A stretch of DNA of 64,000 nucleotides from Litorivita sp050633545 (GCA_050633545.1 JBOEGS010000005.1:124001-188000), one strand, 5' to 3'. Positions 53,056 through 62,782 are shown, counted from the first letter of the stretch. Translations and numbers: made by a program. The notes: a model not told the origin generated them from the letters alone.

Positions 53056-53979
53056 ATGATTGACAAACTCGAGATGTTCATTGCGCTGGCCCGCGAGGGC
53101 CATTTTGGCAAAGCCGCAGCCGCCTGCGGCGTGGCGCAGCCCAGCCTTTCGGCGGCGATCAAACAGCTTGAGGCGCAATTGGGCGTGACGCTGGTCATTC
53201 GCGGCGCGCGCTATGGCGGGTTGACGCCGGAAGGGCAAAGGGTGCTGGTTTGGGCCCGCAAGATCGTCGGCGATGCGCATCAGATGCGCGCCGAGATGCG
53301 GGCGTCGGGCCGCGGCGCGGGGGCGGGGCTTTCGGGCGATTTGCGCCTTGCGGTGATCCCCACGGCATTGAGCGTGGCGGCGGATCTGGCGGCGCGGTTT
53401 CGGGCACGCCACCCCGATGTGCGGCTAAGCCTTCTGTCGCAGACATCCGACGAGATATTGAGCGGCATGGCGGATTTGCAAATCGACGCGGGCGTCACCT
53501 ATATGGACGGTGCGGCGCTGGGGCGGATGACGGCCTTGCCGCTCTATGACGAGCATTACCGCCTTGTTTGCGCGCGCGGCAGCGCCTTGGCACAAAACCC
53601 CGCGCCGCCCACATGGGAAGACATCGCGCTCAGCCGGTTGTGCCTGCTCCCGCCCGATATGCAAAACCGCAAGATATTGACTCGCAGCTTTGCCGCGCAG
53701 GGCCTCGCCCCGCTGCCCGCATTGGAAAGCAATTCAACCGTGGCCTTGATGGCGCAGGTCATGGCGGGGGATTTGGCGACCATCCTGCCGGTGCAACTGG
53801 CGCAGTTCCTTGCCGCTGGCCGCCCCGAAATCGTGATCCGCGAGATCGCCGATCCGCCCGCCGCGCCCTGCGTGGGATTGATCGCGGTGCAGCGCGCGCC
53901 GCATACGCCGGTGATCGCCGCGCTGCTGTCCGAAGCGCGGCGGATGAGCGAGCAAATGCGCGCGGGGCGCGCCTCATAG
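53056..53979 (+). CDS. LysR-family transcriptional regulator
   Basis: A 307-residue LysR regulator. The N-terminal winged helix contains FIALAREGHFGKAAAACGVAQPSLSAAIKQLE, and the C-terminal part is a two-lobe effector domain (LRLAVIPTALSVAADLAARFRA, then LESNSTVALMAQVMAGDLAT). The effector and targets are not readable. There is no conserved OxyR cysteine pair, so it is not called OxyR. It stands alone between icd and tRNA-Val; LysR proteins usually control a neighbour, but both neighbours here have separate roles. Confidence 0.93.
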   Translation: MIDKLEMFIALAREGHFGKAAAACGVAQPSLSAAIKQLEAQLGVTLVIRGARYGGLTPEGQRVLVWARKIVGDAHQMRAEMRASGRGAGAGLSGDLRLAVIPTALSVAADLAARFRARHPDVRLSLLSQTSDEILSGMADLQIDAGVTYMDGAALGRMTALPLYDEHYRLVCARGSALAQNPAPPTWEDIALSRLCLLPPDMQNRKILTRSFAAQGLAPLPALESNSTVALMAQVMAGDLATILPVQLAQFLAAGRPEIVIREIADPPAAPCVGLIAVQRAPHTPVIAALLSEARRMSEQMRAGRAS

Positions 53980-54045
53980 ATCGCGTTCGGGGAACCGGAC
54001 AGGCCGATGCGGCGTTGTCTTGTCAGATCATGTCACGGTGGGAAA

Positions 54046-54121
<76 letters not shown>

Positions 54122-54168
54122 GTGAGGGGGCGTTTAGCGCAAAAGATATCGGGGATGCAAGAGGCAAG

Positions 54169-54978
54169 ATGGCAAATTTCGGTAAAGTCGTATTCTCCGA
54201 TCTCGACGGCACGCTACTGGATCACGAGACCTATGATTTCGCGCCCGCCCTGCCCGCGCTCAGCGTGCTCAAAGAGCTCGGGATTCCTCTGGTTCTGGCC
54301 TCGTCGAAAACCGCCGCAGAGATCGCGCCGCTGCGCGCAGCCATGGGGTTTTCGCATTGCCCCGCAATTGTCGAGAACGGTGCGGGAATTCTGCCCGCGG
54401 GCGAGACGGGCACCGCGACGGGGGGGGATTATGCCAAGCTGCGCGCCGCTCTGGACGCCCTGCCCGCGCCCTTGCGCGCACCGTTTTGCGGCTTTGGCGA
54501 TCTGGACGCCGCACAGGTCGCCAAACTGACCGGCTTGCCGCTCGCCTCGGCCGAACTTGCCAAGGGGCGGGGCTTTTCCGAACCGGGGGTTTGGGACGCG
54601 CAGATCGCGCAAGCGCAGGGCACCTCGCAAGAGGCCTTCATTGCAGCGCTGGCGCAGGCGGGCATTCGGGCGCGTATGGGCGGGCGGTATCTGACGCTGA
54701 GCTTTGGCGCGACCAAGGCCGACCGTATGGAAGAGATCACGGCACAATATGGTGCGCACGAGACGATTGCGCTTGGCGATGCGCCCAATGACAGCGAAAT
54801 GCTCGCCGCTGCCGATATTGCAGTGGTGATCGCCAACCCCCATGGCGCGCCCCTTCCCGACCTGCCTAAAAATGAGGCGCGCCGCACGATATACAGTCAA
54901 AAAGCCGGTCCCGCCGGTTGGAACGAGGTGATGTTAGGGCTAACCTCAAGCCAAGCACAGAGCAGTAATACCCCATAA
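54169..54978 (+). CDS. HAD phosphatase of the mannosyl/glucosyl-3-phosphoglycerate phosphatase type
   Basis: A 269-residue HAD-IIB phosphatase. Motif I is FSDLDGTLLDHE (D10 and D12), motif II includes VLASSKTAAEI, and motif III/IV is ALGDAPNDSEMLAAAD near residue 205, with a Cap domain between, as in MpgP/GpgP. With the glycosyltransferase that follows after 16 nt it should dephosphorylate the sugar-3-phosphoglycerate to the free compatible solute, glucosylglycerate or mannosylglycerate. The gene downstream favours glucosylglycerate. The start at 54169 has GAGGCAAG upstream. Confidence 0.88.
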   Translation: MANFGKVVFSDLDGTLLDHETYDFAPALPALSVLKELGIPLVLASSKTAAEIAPLRAAMGFSHCPAIVENGAGILPAGETGTATGGDYAKLRAALDALPAPLRAPFCGFGDLDAAQVAKLTGLPLASAELAKGRGFSEPGVWDAQIAQAQGTSQEAFIAALAQAGIRARMGGRYLTLSFGATKADRMEEITAQYGAHETIALGDAPNDSEMLAAADIAVVIANPHGAPLPDLPKNEARRTIYSQKAGPAGWNEVMLGLTSSQAQSSNTP

Positions 54979-54994
54979 AAAGGAGCCGACCCGC

Positions 54995-56215
54995 GTGGCT
55001 GATTTTCATCAAAACGGTAATATCGCAACCTTGCACAACCTGCGCACCCGCAGCGCAGAGCAAATCACACATGAGTTGCAAACCTTTGCCGCCACACGGA
55101 AAATCTCTTTGATCCTGCCCTCGCTGTTTTCCGAGCTTGAAGGCGAGGCACTGCCCAACATCCTTAAGGAACTGGCGCAGGTGCCCTATCTGCACCGCAT
55201 TATCATTGGCCTCGACCGCGCCGATGAGGCGCAATACCGCCATGCGCGGCAGTTTTTCTCGGTGCTGCCGCAAGAGCATGTGGTGATCTGGAACGACAGC
55301 CCGCGGATGCAGGCGATTGATGCGCGTCTGGCCGAATTGGGCCTTGCGCCTAAAGAGCCGGGCAAGGGCAAAAACGTCTGGACCTCGCTGGGCTATTTGA
55401 TGGCGCGCCAAGACAGCGCCGTGGCCGCGATCCATGATTGCGATATCCTGACCTATGATCGCGACATGCTGGCCCGTCTGGTCTATCCGGTGGTCAATCC
55501 GACTTTTCCCTATCAGGTCGCCAAAGGCTATTACCCGCGCATTGGCGAGGGCAAGATCAACGGACGGGTCAGCCGCCTGTTGGTCTCGCCGCTGCTGATT
55601 GCGCTCAAACGGGTGATCGGGGACCGCGATTACATCGATTTCCTGCGCAGCTTTCGCTATCCGCTGTCGGGCGAATTTGCCATGCGCACGGGAATTTTGC
55701 CCGATCTGCGCATCCCGTCGGATTGGGGATTGGAAATCGGGGTCCTCTCCGAAGCATGGCGCAATCTGGCCCCCAAAGCGGTGTGTCAGGTCGAGATTTC
55801 CGACGCCTATGACCACAAACATCAGGTGCTATCGCCCGAGGATGCCTCCAAAGGGCTGTCGCGGATGTCGATCGACATTTGCAAAGCCGTCTACCGCAAG
55901 CTGGCCGCCGACGGCACCGTCTTTACCGAAGAGATTTTCCGCACGCTCAAGGCAACCTATTACCGCTCGGCGCTCGATCTTCTGGATTGCTACTACAATG
56001 ACGCCAAGATGAACGGGCTGAGCGTTGATCGCCACAGCGAAGAAAAGACCATCGAGCTTTTCGCCAATAATATCATCGAGGCGGGGCATGTGTTTTTGGA
56101 GTTTCCCTCCGACACGCCCTTCATCCCCACGTGGAACCGCGTCCATGCCGCCGATCAATCCTTGATGCGCGATATTATTGATGCGGTCGACGCCGATATT
56201 GCCGAATACAGCTGA
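54995..56215 (+). CDS. Glycosyltransferase, probable glucosyl-3-phosphoglycerate synthase
   Basis: A 406-residue glycosyltransferase. Residues about 35-180 contain the nucleotide-sugar fold with IIIGLDRADEAQY and AAIHDCDILTYDRDM (a DxD-like metal motif near residue 149), followed by the acceptor-binding FPYQVAKGYYPRIGEGKINGR and FRYPLSGEFAMR. This pattern fits GpgS/MpgS-type enzymes that transfer glucose or mannose from an NDP-sugar to 3-phosphoglycerate. It is co-transcribed with the phosphatase gene. The sugar cannot be proven, but the phosphorylase at 56731 points to glucosylglycerate. No membrane segment is seen. Confidence 0.8.
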   Translation: MADFHQNGNIATLHNLRTRSAEQITHELQTFAATRKISLILPSLFSELEGEALPNILKELAQVPYLHRIIIGLDRADEAQYRHARQFFSVLPQEHVVIWNDSPRMQAIDARLAELGLAPKEPGKGKNVWTSLGYLMARQDSAVAAIHDCDILTYDRDMLARLVYPVVNPTFPYQVAKGYYPRIGEGKINGRVSRLLVSPLLIALKRVIGDRDYIDFLRSFRYPLSGEFAMRTGILPDLRIPSDWGLEIGVLSEAWRNLAPKAVCQVEISDAYDHKHQVLSPEDASKGLSRMSIDICKAVYRKLAADGTVFTEEIFRTLKATYYRSALDLLDCYYNDAKMNGLSVDRHSEEKTIELFANNIIEAGHVFLEFPSDTPFIPTWNRVHAADQSLMRDIIDAVDADIAEYS

Positions 56216-56218
56216 CCG

Positions 56219-56683
56219 CTAGTCCCCGATGCGGGCGTGATCGACCCTTGAGGTCATGGTGCATTGGCTCGCCCCGCCGAGCATCTGCGCCATCGCGGCG
56301 GGAAACCGCGCCGTGAGCGAGGACAGCTGACGCATATTGGTTTCGCTCTCGACATAGAGATCATGCACAAAGCTGATCCGCAGCGCCCCGAGCGGCGTGC
56401 TGCGGCTTTGGGTGTCTTGCGCGCGCCAATGGTTTTCGGCCACGCGCACCCATGTAAAATCACCCGCTATGGCGGCGCCGTCAAAGACATCGGGAAAGGC
56501 AATGTAGCGCGGCGCGTAACCGCCCGATGTAGGGGCCGCAGAGGTCATATCGGGCGGGCATCCGCTTTGGCCGGTCAATTGCGAGGCCCCCTGCCATGTG
56601 CCCGACAGCGGCCTTATGTCCGCCTGCGCGGCGCTGGCGGCGGTGATGGCGATGAAAACGGCGAGACGAAAGCTTTGGCCCAT
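56219..56683 (-). CDS. Exported protein of unknown function
   Basis: A 154-residue protein with a signal peptide (MGQSFRLAVFIAITAASAAQA) and two cysteines (GQSGCPPDM, SQCTMTS) that could form a disulfide in the periplasm. I recognise no family. It lies in the glucosylglycerate block, 3 nt after the glycosyltransferase stop on the opposite strand, and 48 nt separate its start from the end of the phosphorylase gene, also leftward. Whether it belongs to the pathway or is a bystander is unknown. Confidence 0.7.
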   Translation of the reverse strand: MGQSFRLAVFIAITAASAAQADIRPLSGTWQGASQLTGQSGCPPDMTSAAPTSGGYAPRYIAFPDVFDGAAIAGDFTWVRVAENHWRAQDTQSRSTPLGALRISFVHDLYVESETNMRQLSSLTARFPAAMAQMLGGASQCTMTSRVDHARIGD

Positions 56684-56730
56684 GGTGATACCCCGATGGT
56701 TACTCGTGATTACCCTAAGGTCAGCCTAGC

Positions 56731-58485
56731 CTAGCTTCGGTTGCTGATCCAGCGGCATTGATAGGGCGCAAATGCAATCGCGCCGCCCGCAGGATCGATC
56801 ACATCGCCGGTCAAAAGATCGGTCCAGACCTCGCCTTCGATCATGTTGATCTGTTCGGGGCGCAGCTGCAGGCTTTGGGCGCTGACGTTATGCAGGGCGA
56901 AAACCGATTGCCGCCGGTCGATGCTTTGCCGCCAGAGGCCGAAAATCCGGTCATCGAGTTGCAAGGTGAACTGCGTGGCATTGGGGTGAAATGCCGCCTG
57001 CGCACCGCGAATACCGATCCGGCGACGCATTTCCGACAAGACCCGCGCCGTGCGGCTTTTCGGGTCGGCAAGCTCTGCCTGTAGCGCCGGATAATCGAGC
57101 CGCGCGCGGTTGATCGCGCGGTTATGGCCCGATTTTTCCACCCCCTCGACGTCATTGGGCGTGCCCAACAGCGCATGGATATAAAAGGCCGGAATCCCTT
57201 CGAGCGCCATGACCAAGGTCTGACTGGCGATGAAACGCGCGAACTGATGCGCATCCTCGCCCGCAAACGTCCCCTTCATCGCCTCATACCATGTGATATT
57301 GAGCTCATAGGCCGACTGGCCACCATCGGGCAGCGCCCGCATCGAGACGCGCCCGCCGAAGTCTTGCACCGCACCAATCACTTGCGCGGTCTCGTCGGGG
57401 GTGAGTTTTCCCTCGGCGGGGCGCATCCCGATGCCGTCATGCGAGGCGGTGAAATTGAGATAGGCACATCCCATTTGCGCAGGCGGCATAGCGCCTTGCC
57501 AGCGCAGTAAATGCCCCGCCGATCCCGAGAGCATCGCATGCAAGACCAAGGGCGGCAGGGTGAAATTATAGACCGCATGGGCCTCTTCGCCGCGCCCGAA
57601 ATAGGACAGGTTCTCGGCGTTGGGCACATTGGTTTCGGTGAGCAGGATCACCGGTTCGGTGGCGTAATCGGCCAAAAGCCGCATCAGCTTCACGATGGCA
57701 TGGGTCTGCGGCAGGTGGATGCAATTGGTGCCCACCTCTTTCCACAAAAACGCCACCGCATCGAGCCGGATGATGCGCACCCCTTGGTCGATATGCAGCC
57801 GCATCACCCGCAAAAACTCGAGCAAAACCTCAGGGTTGGAGAAATCCAGATCGACCTGATCATGGCTGAAGGTGCACCAGACATGGCGCGGTCCATCGGC
57901 GGTTTCGACCTCGCGCAGCAAGGCCTGCGTGCGGGGGCGCACCACTTGGCTGAGGTCGTCGTCGGGACTGGCTTCAAAGAAAAACCGGTCATAGGGCGCA
58001 TGGCCTTGCAAATAGGCGTTGAACCAGACCGATTGCGAGGACACGTGATTGAGCACCAGATCGGACATCAGCAAAAACTCCGACCCGATGCGCGCGATGT
58101 CCTGCCAATCGCCCAGAACGGGATTCACGGCGCGATAATCCGTCACTGCAAATCCATCGTCGGAGGTATAGGGAAAAAACGGCAAGATATGCACGCCGTT
58201 GACCACCCCCGCCAGATGCTCGTGCAAGAAGTCGCGCAGCAAATCCAAAGGCTTATGCGCGCCGTCCACGATGGTATTGCCATAGGTGATGACCATCGCA
58301 TCGGCCTCGGACCATTGCTGGTTTCCGGCGGCACGGCGGCGTTTGCGGCGGTGGCGTTCTTCGGGCCAAAAGGCCTCGACCACCTGCGAGGCGAGGATAT
58401 CGCGGTCCAGATGCGGGTAAATCTGCCCGATCAGCTGCCCAAGCCGCGCGCCAAAGCCCGATGCCTGCTCTGCCTTCGTGCCCAT
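56731..58485 (-). CDS. GH13 sugar phosphorylase, probable glucosylglycerate phosphorylase
   Basis: A 584-residue sucrose-phosphorylase-like enzyme (GH13_18). Catalytic residues are clear: nucleophile D242 in RIIRLDAVAFLWKE, acid/base E284 in LLTETN, and the third acid in ASHDGIG near residue 347. Some GH13_18 members, such as E. coli YcjM, are 2-O-alpha-glucosylglycerate phosphorylases. With the synthase and phosphatase beside it, it should release glucose-1-phosphate and glycerate from the stored solute. Sucrose or glucosylglycerol phosphorylase are alternatives. The start at 58485 has GAGGATCA upstream. The N-terminal basic patch (HRRKRRRAAG) is unusual. Confidence 0.82.
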   Translation of the reverse strand: MGTKAEQASGFGARLGQLIGQIYPHLDRDILASQVVEAFWPEERHRRKRRRAAGNQQWSEADAMVITYGNTIVDGAHKPLDLLRDFLHEHLAGVVNGVHILPFFPYTSDDGFAVTDYRAVNPVLGDWQDIARIGSEFLLMSDLVLNHVSSQSVWFNAYLQGHAPYDRFFFEASPDDDLSQVVRPRTQALLREVETADGPRHVWCTFSHDQVDLDFSNPEVLLEFLRVMRLHIDQGVRIIRLDAVAFLWKEVGTNCIHLPQTHAIVKLMRLLADYATEPVILLTETNVPNAENLSYFGRGEEAHAVYNFTLPPLVLHAMLSGSAGHLLRWQGAMPPAQMGCAYLNFTASHDGIGMRPAEGKLTPDETAQVIGAVQDFGGRVSMRALPDGGQSAYELNITWYEAMKGTFAGEDAHQFARFIASQTLVMALEGIPAFYIHALLGTPNDVEGVEKSGHNRAINRARLDYPALQAELADPKSRTARVLSEMRRRIGIRGAQAAFHPNATQFTLQLDDRIFGLWRQSIDRRQSVFALHNVSAQSLQLRPEQINMIEGEVWTDLLTGDVIDPAGGAIAFAPYQCRWISNRS

Positions 58486-58682
58486 AGATATGATCCTCGT
58501 CTTTCCTATCCCCTTGATTTCAAATCGCACAGCGAGGTTCAAGGCGGCGTCGGCCTTGCCGTGCCATGCCTGCGCTCAAAATTGCGTCACTGCTGAAATT
58601 ATTGGCAACCGCCGCGCAGGCCCACCGTGCAAATGAAAAAGGCTCCCAAATTCGGAGACCTTCGCAGCGTATATCGGAATAA

Positions 58683-58757
58683 TGGTGGGTGATAAGAGAT
58701 TTGAACTCCTGACATCTTCGATGTGAACGAAGCGCTCTACCACTGAGCTAATCACCC
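58683..58757 (-). tRNA. tRNA-Val (anticodon CAC)
   Basis: The minus strand gives a 75 nt cloverleaf with encoded CCA: acceptor GGGTGAT/ATCACCC, anticodon stem-loop CTTCG-TTCACAT-CGAAG (CAC), and T arm CAGGA-GTTCAAAT-CTCTT. Its body is nearly the same as the tRNA-Val(TAC) at 54046, with one base fewer in the D loop. Confidence 0.95.
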
Positions 58758-58799
58758 GTGGCGCGTTATTTATCCGCCCGCGACGCAGCTTGCAAGCCC

Positions 58800-59336
58800 C
58801 TAGTCGTCACTATCTGATGTATCGTCATTCGCGGTATTTTGCCCGCGCGCGCTGCGGCGCAAACGGCCGATAATGACGCGCCCGTTGCCGCTGTCCTTGA
58901 TGCGGTTGATCTTGAACTTGCCGAGCGGTTGCAATTCCCATTCGCGCCCCTCGCCCAAGGCCTCTCCCATCACGGCCATCATGGCTTCGACAACCGGTTT
59001 GGCGTCTTTCTTTTTCACGCCCGAACGCGCGACAACCGCTTCGAGCAGCTCTTTTTTCTGCAAAGCGGCCAAGGCGACCGTCGGGCCGCTATCGGTCACG
59101 AGGACGGGTTTGGGTTTGGCGGCTTCAGGCGTGTCGGGGCGCAAAATGCCGGTCGTTGACATTGCGGCAAGTGCGGGGTTTTTCGGCGGTGTCGCGGCGG
59201 CGGTTGTTGGCTCCGGCGCGGGCGCGCTGACCTGCGCAGATTTTTTGGTGGCTGTGCTGCGCGCTGCCGGTGCCTTCTTCGCGGCTGCGGGCTTCTTTGT
59301 CGTGCTGCTCTTGCGGGTGCTGGGGGCCTTGGCCAT
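58800..59336 (-). CDS. HU-family DNA-binding protein with histone-like N-terminal tail
   Basis: A 178-residue protein. The C-terminal part (about residues 93-165) has the HU/IHF pattern: KKELLEAVVARSGVKKKDAK, VVEAMMAVMGEAL, LQPLGKFKINRIKD. The first 45 residues are Lys/Ala/Pro/Thr-rich (MAKAPSTRKSSTTKKPAAAK), like histone H1 tails, followed by a Pro/Thr linker. Such fusions compact the nucleoid. The C-terminus is short and acidic (NDDTSDSDD). It stands alone with its own promoter region before tRNA-Val. Confidence 0.85.
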   Translation of the reverse strand: MAKAPSTRKSSTTKKPAAAKKAPAARSTATKKSAQVSAPAPEPTTAAATPPKNPALAAMSTTGILRPDTPEAAKPKPVLVTDSGPTVALAALQKKELLEAVVARSGVKKKDAKPVVEAMMAVMGEALGEGREWELQPLGKFKINRIKDSGNGRVIIGRLRRSARGQNTANDDTSDSDD

Positions 59337-59487
59337 TTTGATCGCCTCTTTCGCTCATGATCGCGTTGTTTCTTATATGGAAACACATTAACGCGGAATT
59401 GAAAACCAGAACAGTGAAGAGTTGACCGAACACTACATATGCGCATATTGGACCGCATCTTAACTATATATTCTGGGGATAATAGAA

Positions 59488-59676
59488 ATGCGCCGTTTTC
59501 TCACTGCCGCCGCCGTTGCCACGGCTTTGACCGCCACCACCGCCCATGCGGGTGCCGTTTCGGACCCGATTTTGGAAGCCGAGATCATCGCAACGGATGC
59601 CGCGACAAGCTCGGTTGATCCGCAATTGTTTTTGGTGATGTTCACCGCTTTGGTCGTCTTTGCAGCCACCAATTGA
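59488..59676 (+). CDS. Small secreted or membrane protein, unknown function
   Basis: A 62-residue protein. A signal peptide is clear (MRRFLTAAAVATALTATTAHA, cut near residue 21), and a second hydrophobic stretch (LFLVMFTALVVFAA) at the end could anchor it. No family is recognised. The sequence before the ATG (GGGGATAATAGAA) gives a ribosome site. A clean terminator 46 nt after the stop supports an independent small gene. Confidence 0.65.
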   Translation: MRRFLTAAAVATALTATTAHAGAVSDPILEAEIIATDAATSSVDPQLFLVMFTALVVFAATN

Positions 59677-59721
59677 TCCGACTGCGCATTGGCGCGTTGG
59701 GTTTCTATGCATGAACACGAA

Positions 59722-59756
59722 AAAGGCGCACCCAAGGGGGATGCGCCTTTTCTGTT
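59722..59756 (+). terminator. Rho-independent terminator after the small secreted gene
   Basis: The arms AAAGGCGCA and TGCGCCTTT around an 11-base loop are followed by a T-rich tail. On the other strand the left-hand A-run could also end the leftward lon transcript. Confidence 0.85.
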
Positions 59757-59834
59757 TTAAATCAATGGCCTGCCCTGCGCAGTTGATGTTGGCGCCGGCG
59801 ATATGGCGCGCGCCGCACCGCCGGGTTCACCAGA

Positions 59835-62240
59835 TCAATGCGCCGTGGCTTGCGGGCCGTCTTTGGCCGCCAAAGCTGCCGCGGCTGCGGCTTCTTCTGC
59901 GGCCTCGTCCCACTCCACCGGCTCGGGCCGACGCACCAATGCATGCTCCAACACTTCGGAGACATGTTTGACGGGGATCAGCTCCAATCCCTCTTTCACG
60001 TTGTCGGGAATGTCGGCCAGATCTTTGACGTTCTCATCGGGAATCAGCACGGTTTTGATCCCGCCCCGCAGCGCCGCGAGCAGCTTTTCCTTAAGCCCGC
60101 CAATCGCCAAAGCATTGCCGCGCAGGGTCACCTCGCCCGTCATGGCGATATCCTTGCGCACCGGAATACCGGTCAAAACCGACACGATCGACGTAACCAT
60201 CGCCAGACCGGCGCTTGGGCCGTCCTTGGGTGTCGCGCCTTCGGGGACGTGGACGTGGATATCCCATTTCTCGAACTTCGGCGGCTTCACCCCGATTTGC
60301 GGGCTGATCGAACGCACATAAGAGCTTGCAGCGTCGATGCTTTCTTTCATCACATCGCCGAGCTTACCCGTGGTTTTCATCCGGCCCTTACCGGGCAAGC
60401 GCAGCGCCTCGATCTGGAGCAAATCACCCCCCGCCGAAGTATAGGCAAGCCCCGTGACAACACCGACCTGATCCTCGGTTTCGGCAAGGCCGTAACGGTA
60501 TTTCTTCACGCCGAGATACTCGTCGAGGTTGCCCTCGGTGACCGAGACGGTTTTGACCTCACCCTTGACGATCTGGGTCACGGCTTTGCGTGTCAGCTTG
60601 GCCAATTCGCGCTCGAGGTTACGCACCCCTGCCTCGCGCGTATAGCGGCGGATCATTTCATTGAGCGCCCCATCGGTGACCTCGAATTCGCCCGCCTTCA
60701 GACCGTGATTTTTGATCTGTTTGTCGAGCAAATGTTGCCGCGCGATCTCGCGCTTCTCGTCCTCGGTGTAGCCCGCCAGAGGGATGATCTCCATCCGGTC
60801 CAAAAGCGGGCCTGGCATGTTATAGCTGTTCGAGGTGGTCAGGAACATCACGTTCGACAGGTCATATTCGACCTCAAGATAGTGATCCACAAAGGTGGAG
60901 TTTTGTTCCGGATCAAGCACTTCGAGCATCGCCGAGGCGGGATCGCCGCGGAAATCCTGCCCCATTTTGTCGATCTCGTCCAAAAGGATCAGCGGGTTGG
61001 TCGTCTTGGCCTTTTTCAAGGCTTGGATGATTTTACCCGGCATGGAACCGATATAGGTCCGGCGGTGGCCGCGAATTTCGCTCTCGTCGCGCACGCCGCC
61101 CAAGGAAATGCGGATAAACTCGCGCCCCGTCGCCTTGGCGACCGATTTCCCGAGCGAGGTTTTCCCCACGCCCGGAGGGCCGACAAGGCACATGATCGGG
61201 CCTTTGAGCTTCTGGCTACGCTGCTGCACGGCGAGATATTCAACGATGCGTTCCTTGACCTTGTCGAGGCCATAGTGATCCGCATCGAGCACCTCTTGCG
61301 CCTTGGCGAGGTTCTTTTTGGTGCGCGATTTCACACCCCACGGGATCGCCAGCATCCAGTCGAGATAGTTGCGCACCACGGTGGCTTCGGCGCTCATCGG
61401 GCTCATATTCTTGAGCTTTTTGATCTCCGCATCGGCCTTCTCGCGCGCTTCCTTGCTCAGCTTGGTCGCGGCCACGCGGGCCTCCAGCTCGGCCACTTCG
61501 TTCTGGCCGTCCTCGCCATCGCCCAATTCCTTCTGAATGGCCTTCATCTGCTCATTCAGATAATATTCGCGCTGGGTGCGCTCCATTTGCGATTTGACGC
61601 GGGTCTTGATTTTCTTCTCGACCTGCAGGACCGACATTTCACCCTGCATCAACCCGTAGACCTGCTCGAGCCGTTCCGACACGGTCAGGGTTTCCAGCAA
61701 GGCCTGCTTTTGCTCGACCTCGATGCCAAGGTGACCCGCGACCAGATCGGCCAGCTTTTCCGGCTCTGTGCTGGCTTCGACCGCCGAAAGCGCCTCTTCG
61801 GGGATATTCTTTTTGACCTTGGCATAGCGTTCGAATTCGGTGCCGACCGTGCGCACCAAGGCTTCGATCGTGGCCTCATCGCCCAACTCTTCGGTCAGAT
61901 ATTCGGCGCGGGCCTCAAAGAAATCGTCGTTTTCGATGTAATCGGTGATGCGCACGCGGGCTTGGCCTTCGACCAGAACCTTGACCGTGCCATCGGGCAA
62001 TTTGAGCAATTGCAGCACATTGGCCAAGACGCCGACATCATAGATGCCGTCGCTGTCGGGATCGTCCACACCGGGGTCGATCTGGCTCGACAGCAGGATT
62101 TGCTTGTCATCCGCCATCACCTCTTCAAGCGCGCGCACCGATTTTTCGCGGCCGACAAACAGCGGCACGATCATATGCGGAAACACGACAATATCGCGCA
62201 GCGGCAGGACGGGATAGGATGAATTGAGGGGCTCTTGCAT
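59835..62240 (-). CDS. lon: ATP-dependent protease Lon
   Basis: An 801-residue cytoplasmic protease that degrades misfolded and regulatory proteins. Domain order is full: an N-terminal substrate domain from PVLPLRDIVVFPHM, a coiled coil, an AAA+ module with Walker A GPPGVGKTSLGKS near residue 350, then the protease with the serine in TPKDGPSAGLAM near residue 675 and the lysine in GGLKEKLLAA near residue 718. I chose ATG 62240 (MQEPLNSS) because AAGGA sits 6 nt before it; ATG 62246 has the same AAGGA touching it. The C-terminal tail is Glu/Ala-rich. The 605 nt between its start and the next gene are described below. Confidence 0.97.
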   Translation of the reverse strand: MQEPLNSSYPVLPLRDIVVFPHMIVPLFVGREKSVRALEEVMADDKQILLSSQIDPGVDDPDSDGIYDVGVLANVLQLLKLPDGTVKVLVEGQARVRITDYIENDDFFEARAEYLTEELGDEATIEALVRTVGTEFERYAKVKKNIPEEALSAVEASTEPEKLADLVAGHLGIEVEQKQALLETLTVSERLEQVYGLMQGEMSVLQVEKKIKTRVKSQMERTQREYYLNEQMKAIQKELGDGEDGQNEVAELEARVAATKLSKEAREKADAEIKKLKNMSPMSAEATVVRNYLDWMLAIPWGVKSRTKKNLAKAQEVLDADHYGLDKVKERIVEYLAVQQRSQKLKGPIMCLVGPPGVGKTSLGKSVAKATGREFIRISLGGVRDESEIRGHRRTYIGSMPGKIIQALKKAKTTNPLILLDEIDKMGQDFRGDPASAMLEVLDPEQNSTFVDHYLEVEYDLSNVMFLTTSNSYNMPGPLLDRMEIIPLAGYTEDEKREIARQHLLDKQIKNHGLKAGEFEVTDGALNEMIRRYTREAGVRNLERELAKLTRKAVTQIVKGEVKTVSVTEGNLDEYLGVKKYRYGLAETEDQVGVVTGLAYTSAGGDLLQIEALRLPGKGRMKTTGKLGDVMKESIDAASSYVRSISPQIGVKPPKFEKWDIHVHVPEGATPKDGPSAGLAMVTSIVSVLTGIPVRKDIAMTGEVTLRGNALAIGGLKEKLLAALRGGIKTVLIPDENVKDLADIPDNVKEGLELIPVKHVSEVLEHALVRRPEPVEWDEAAEEAAAAAALAAKDGPQATAH

Positions 62241-62782
62241 GCTCATTCCTTCGTTATGGGCAGATGATCCAAAAGGCCCCAAGTAGCGGCAGCCTTGTCA
62301 TCTCCTCTGTTCGCTCTTTGTATTTGGGGCGGTGGGCCGTGGGTTTCAACCGCCCTGCCCCAAATCAGGCATGGGATCAGAATGACCGCCCCCGCGATCC
62401 GGTGCAAGCGGGGAAATCGGGCAAATCCGCCCGAATTGCTTTTGGATCGCCTGCGTTCGAGCGCCTCACTCCGCCAATCGATCCCGCGTATTCGCTTACG
62501 CTCGTTGCAAGGGCGGCAAGATCAGCCCTATGCCTTGGTCGGCGAGCCAAAGAACAAACGCAGTAAAATCATCGAGAAGTTTCAGACAAGCTGCCCTACG
62601 GGGATGGAACATCCGGTCGTCATCGGTCAGGGCCATTTTGCCATTGGCACCCCCCTCTAGAGGGCGGCGACGCGGGCAAAACGTCATTTAATGGACGGCC
62701 CGAGGCAACGGCGGGATGCAGTTTGGTCGAGAGATCGTCAAACCTTAAGCGATCGGGACCGGAGCGATCATTGCCCCCCCAC
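62241..62782. other. Spacer upstream of lon, no gene seen
   Basis: 542 nt between the lon start and the terminator of the next gene. It must hold the lon promoter; I saw no clear heat-shock promoter. A 63-codon minus-strand frame (62496-62687) has no good start context or family resemblance. Confidence 0.4.

Noticed and set aside
53056..53979. LysR regulator as OxyR
   Set aside because: The overall fold fits but no clear redox cysteine pair is visible, so only the family name is given.
59838..62222. Open frame of 794 codons opposite lon
   Set aside because: It is the antisense shadow of a fully convincing Lon protease, His- and Phe-rich, with no family resemblance.
62496..62687. 63-codon minus-strand frame between lon and the VPLPA-CTERM gene
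   Set aside because: No ribosome site, no recognisable pattern and no neighbour coupling; treated as chance.
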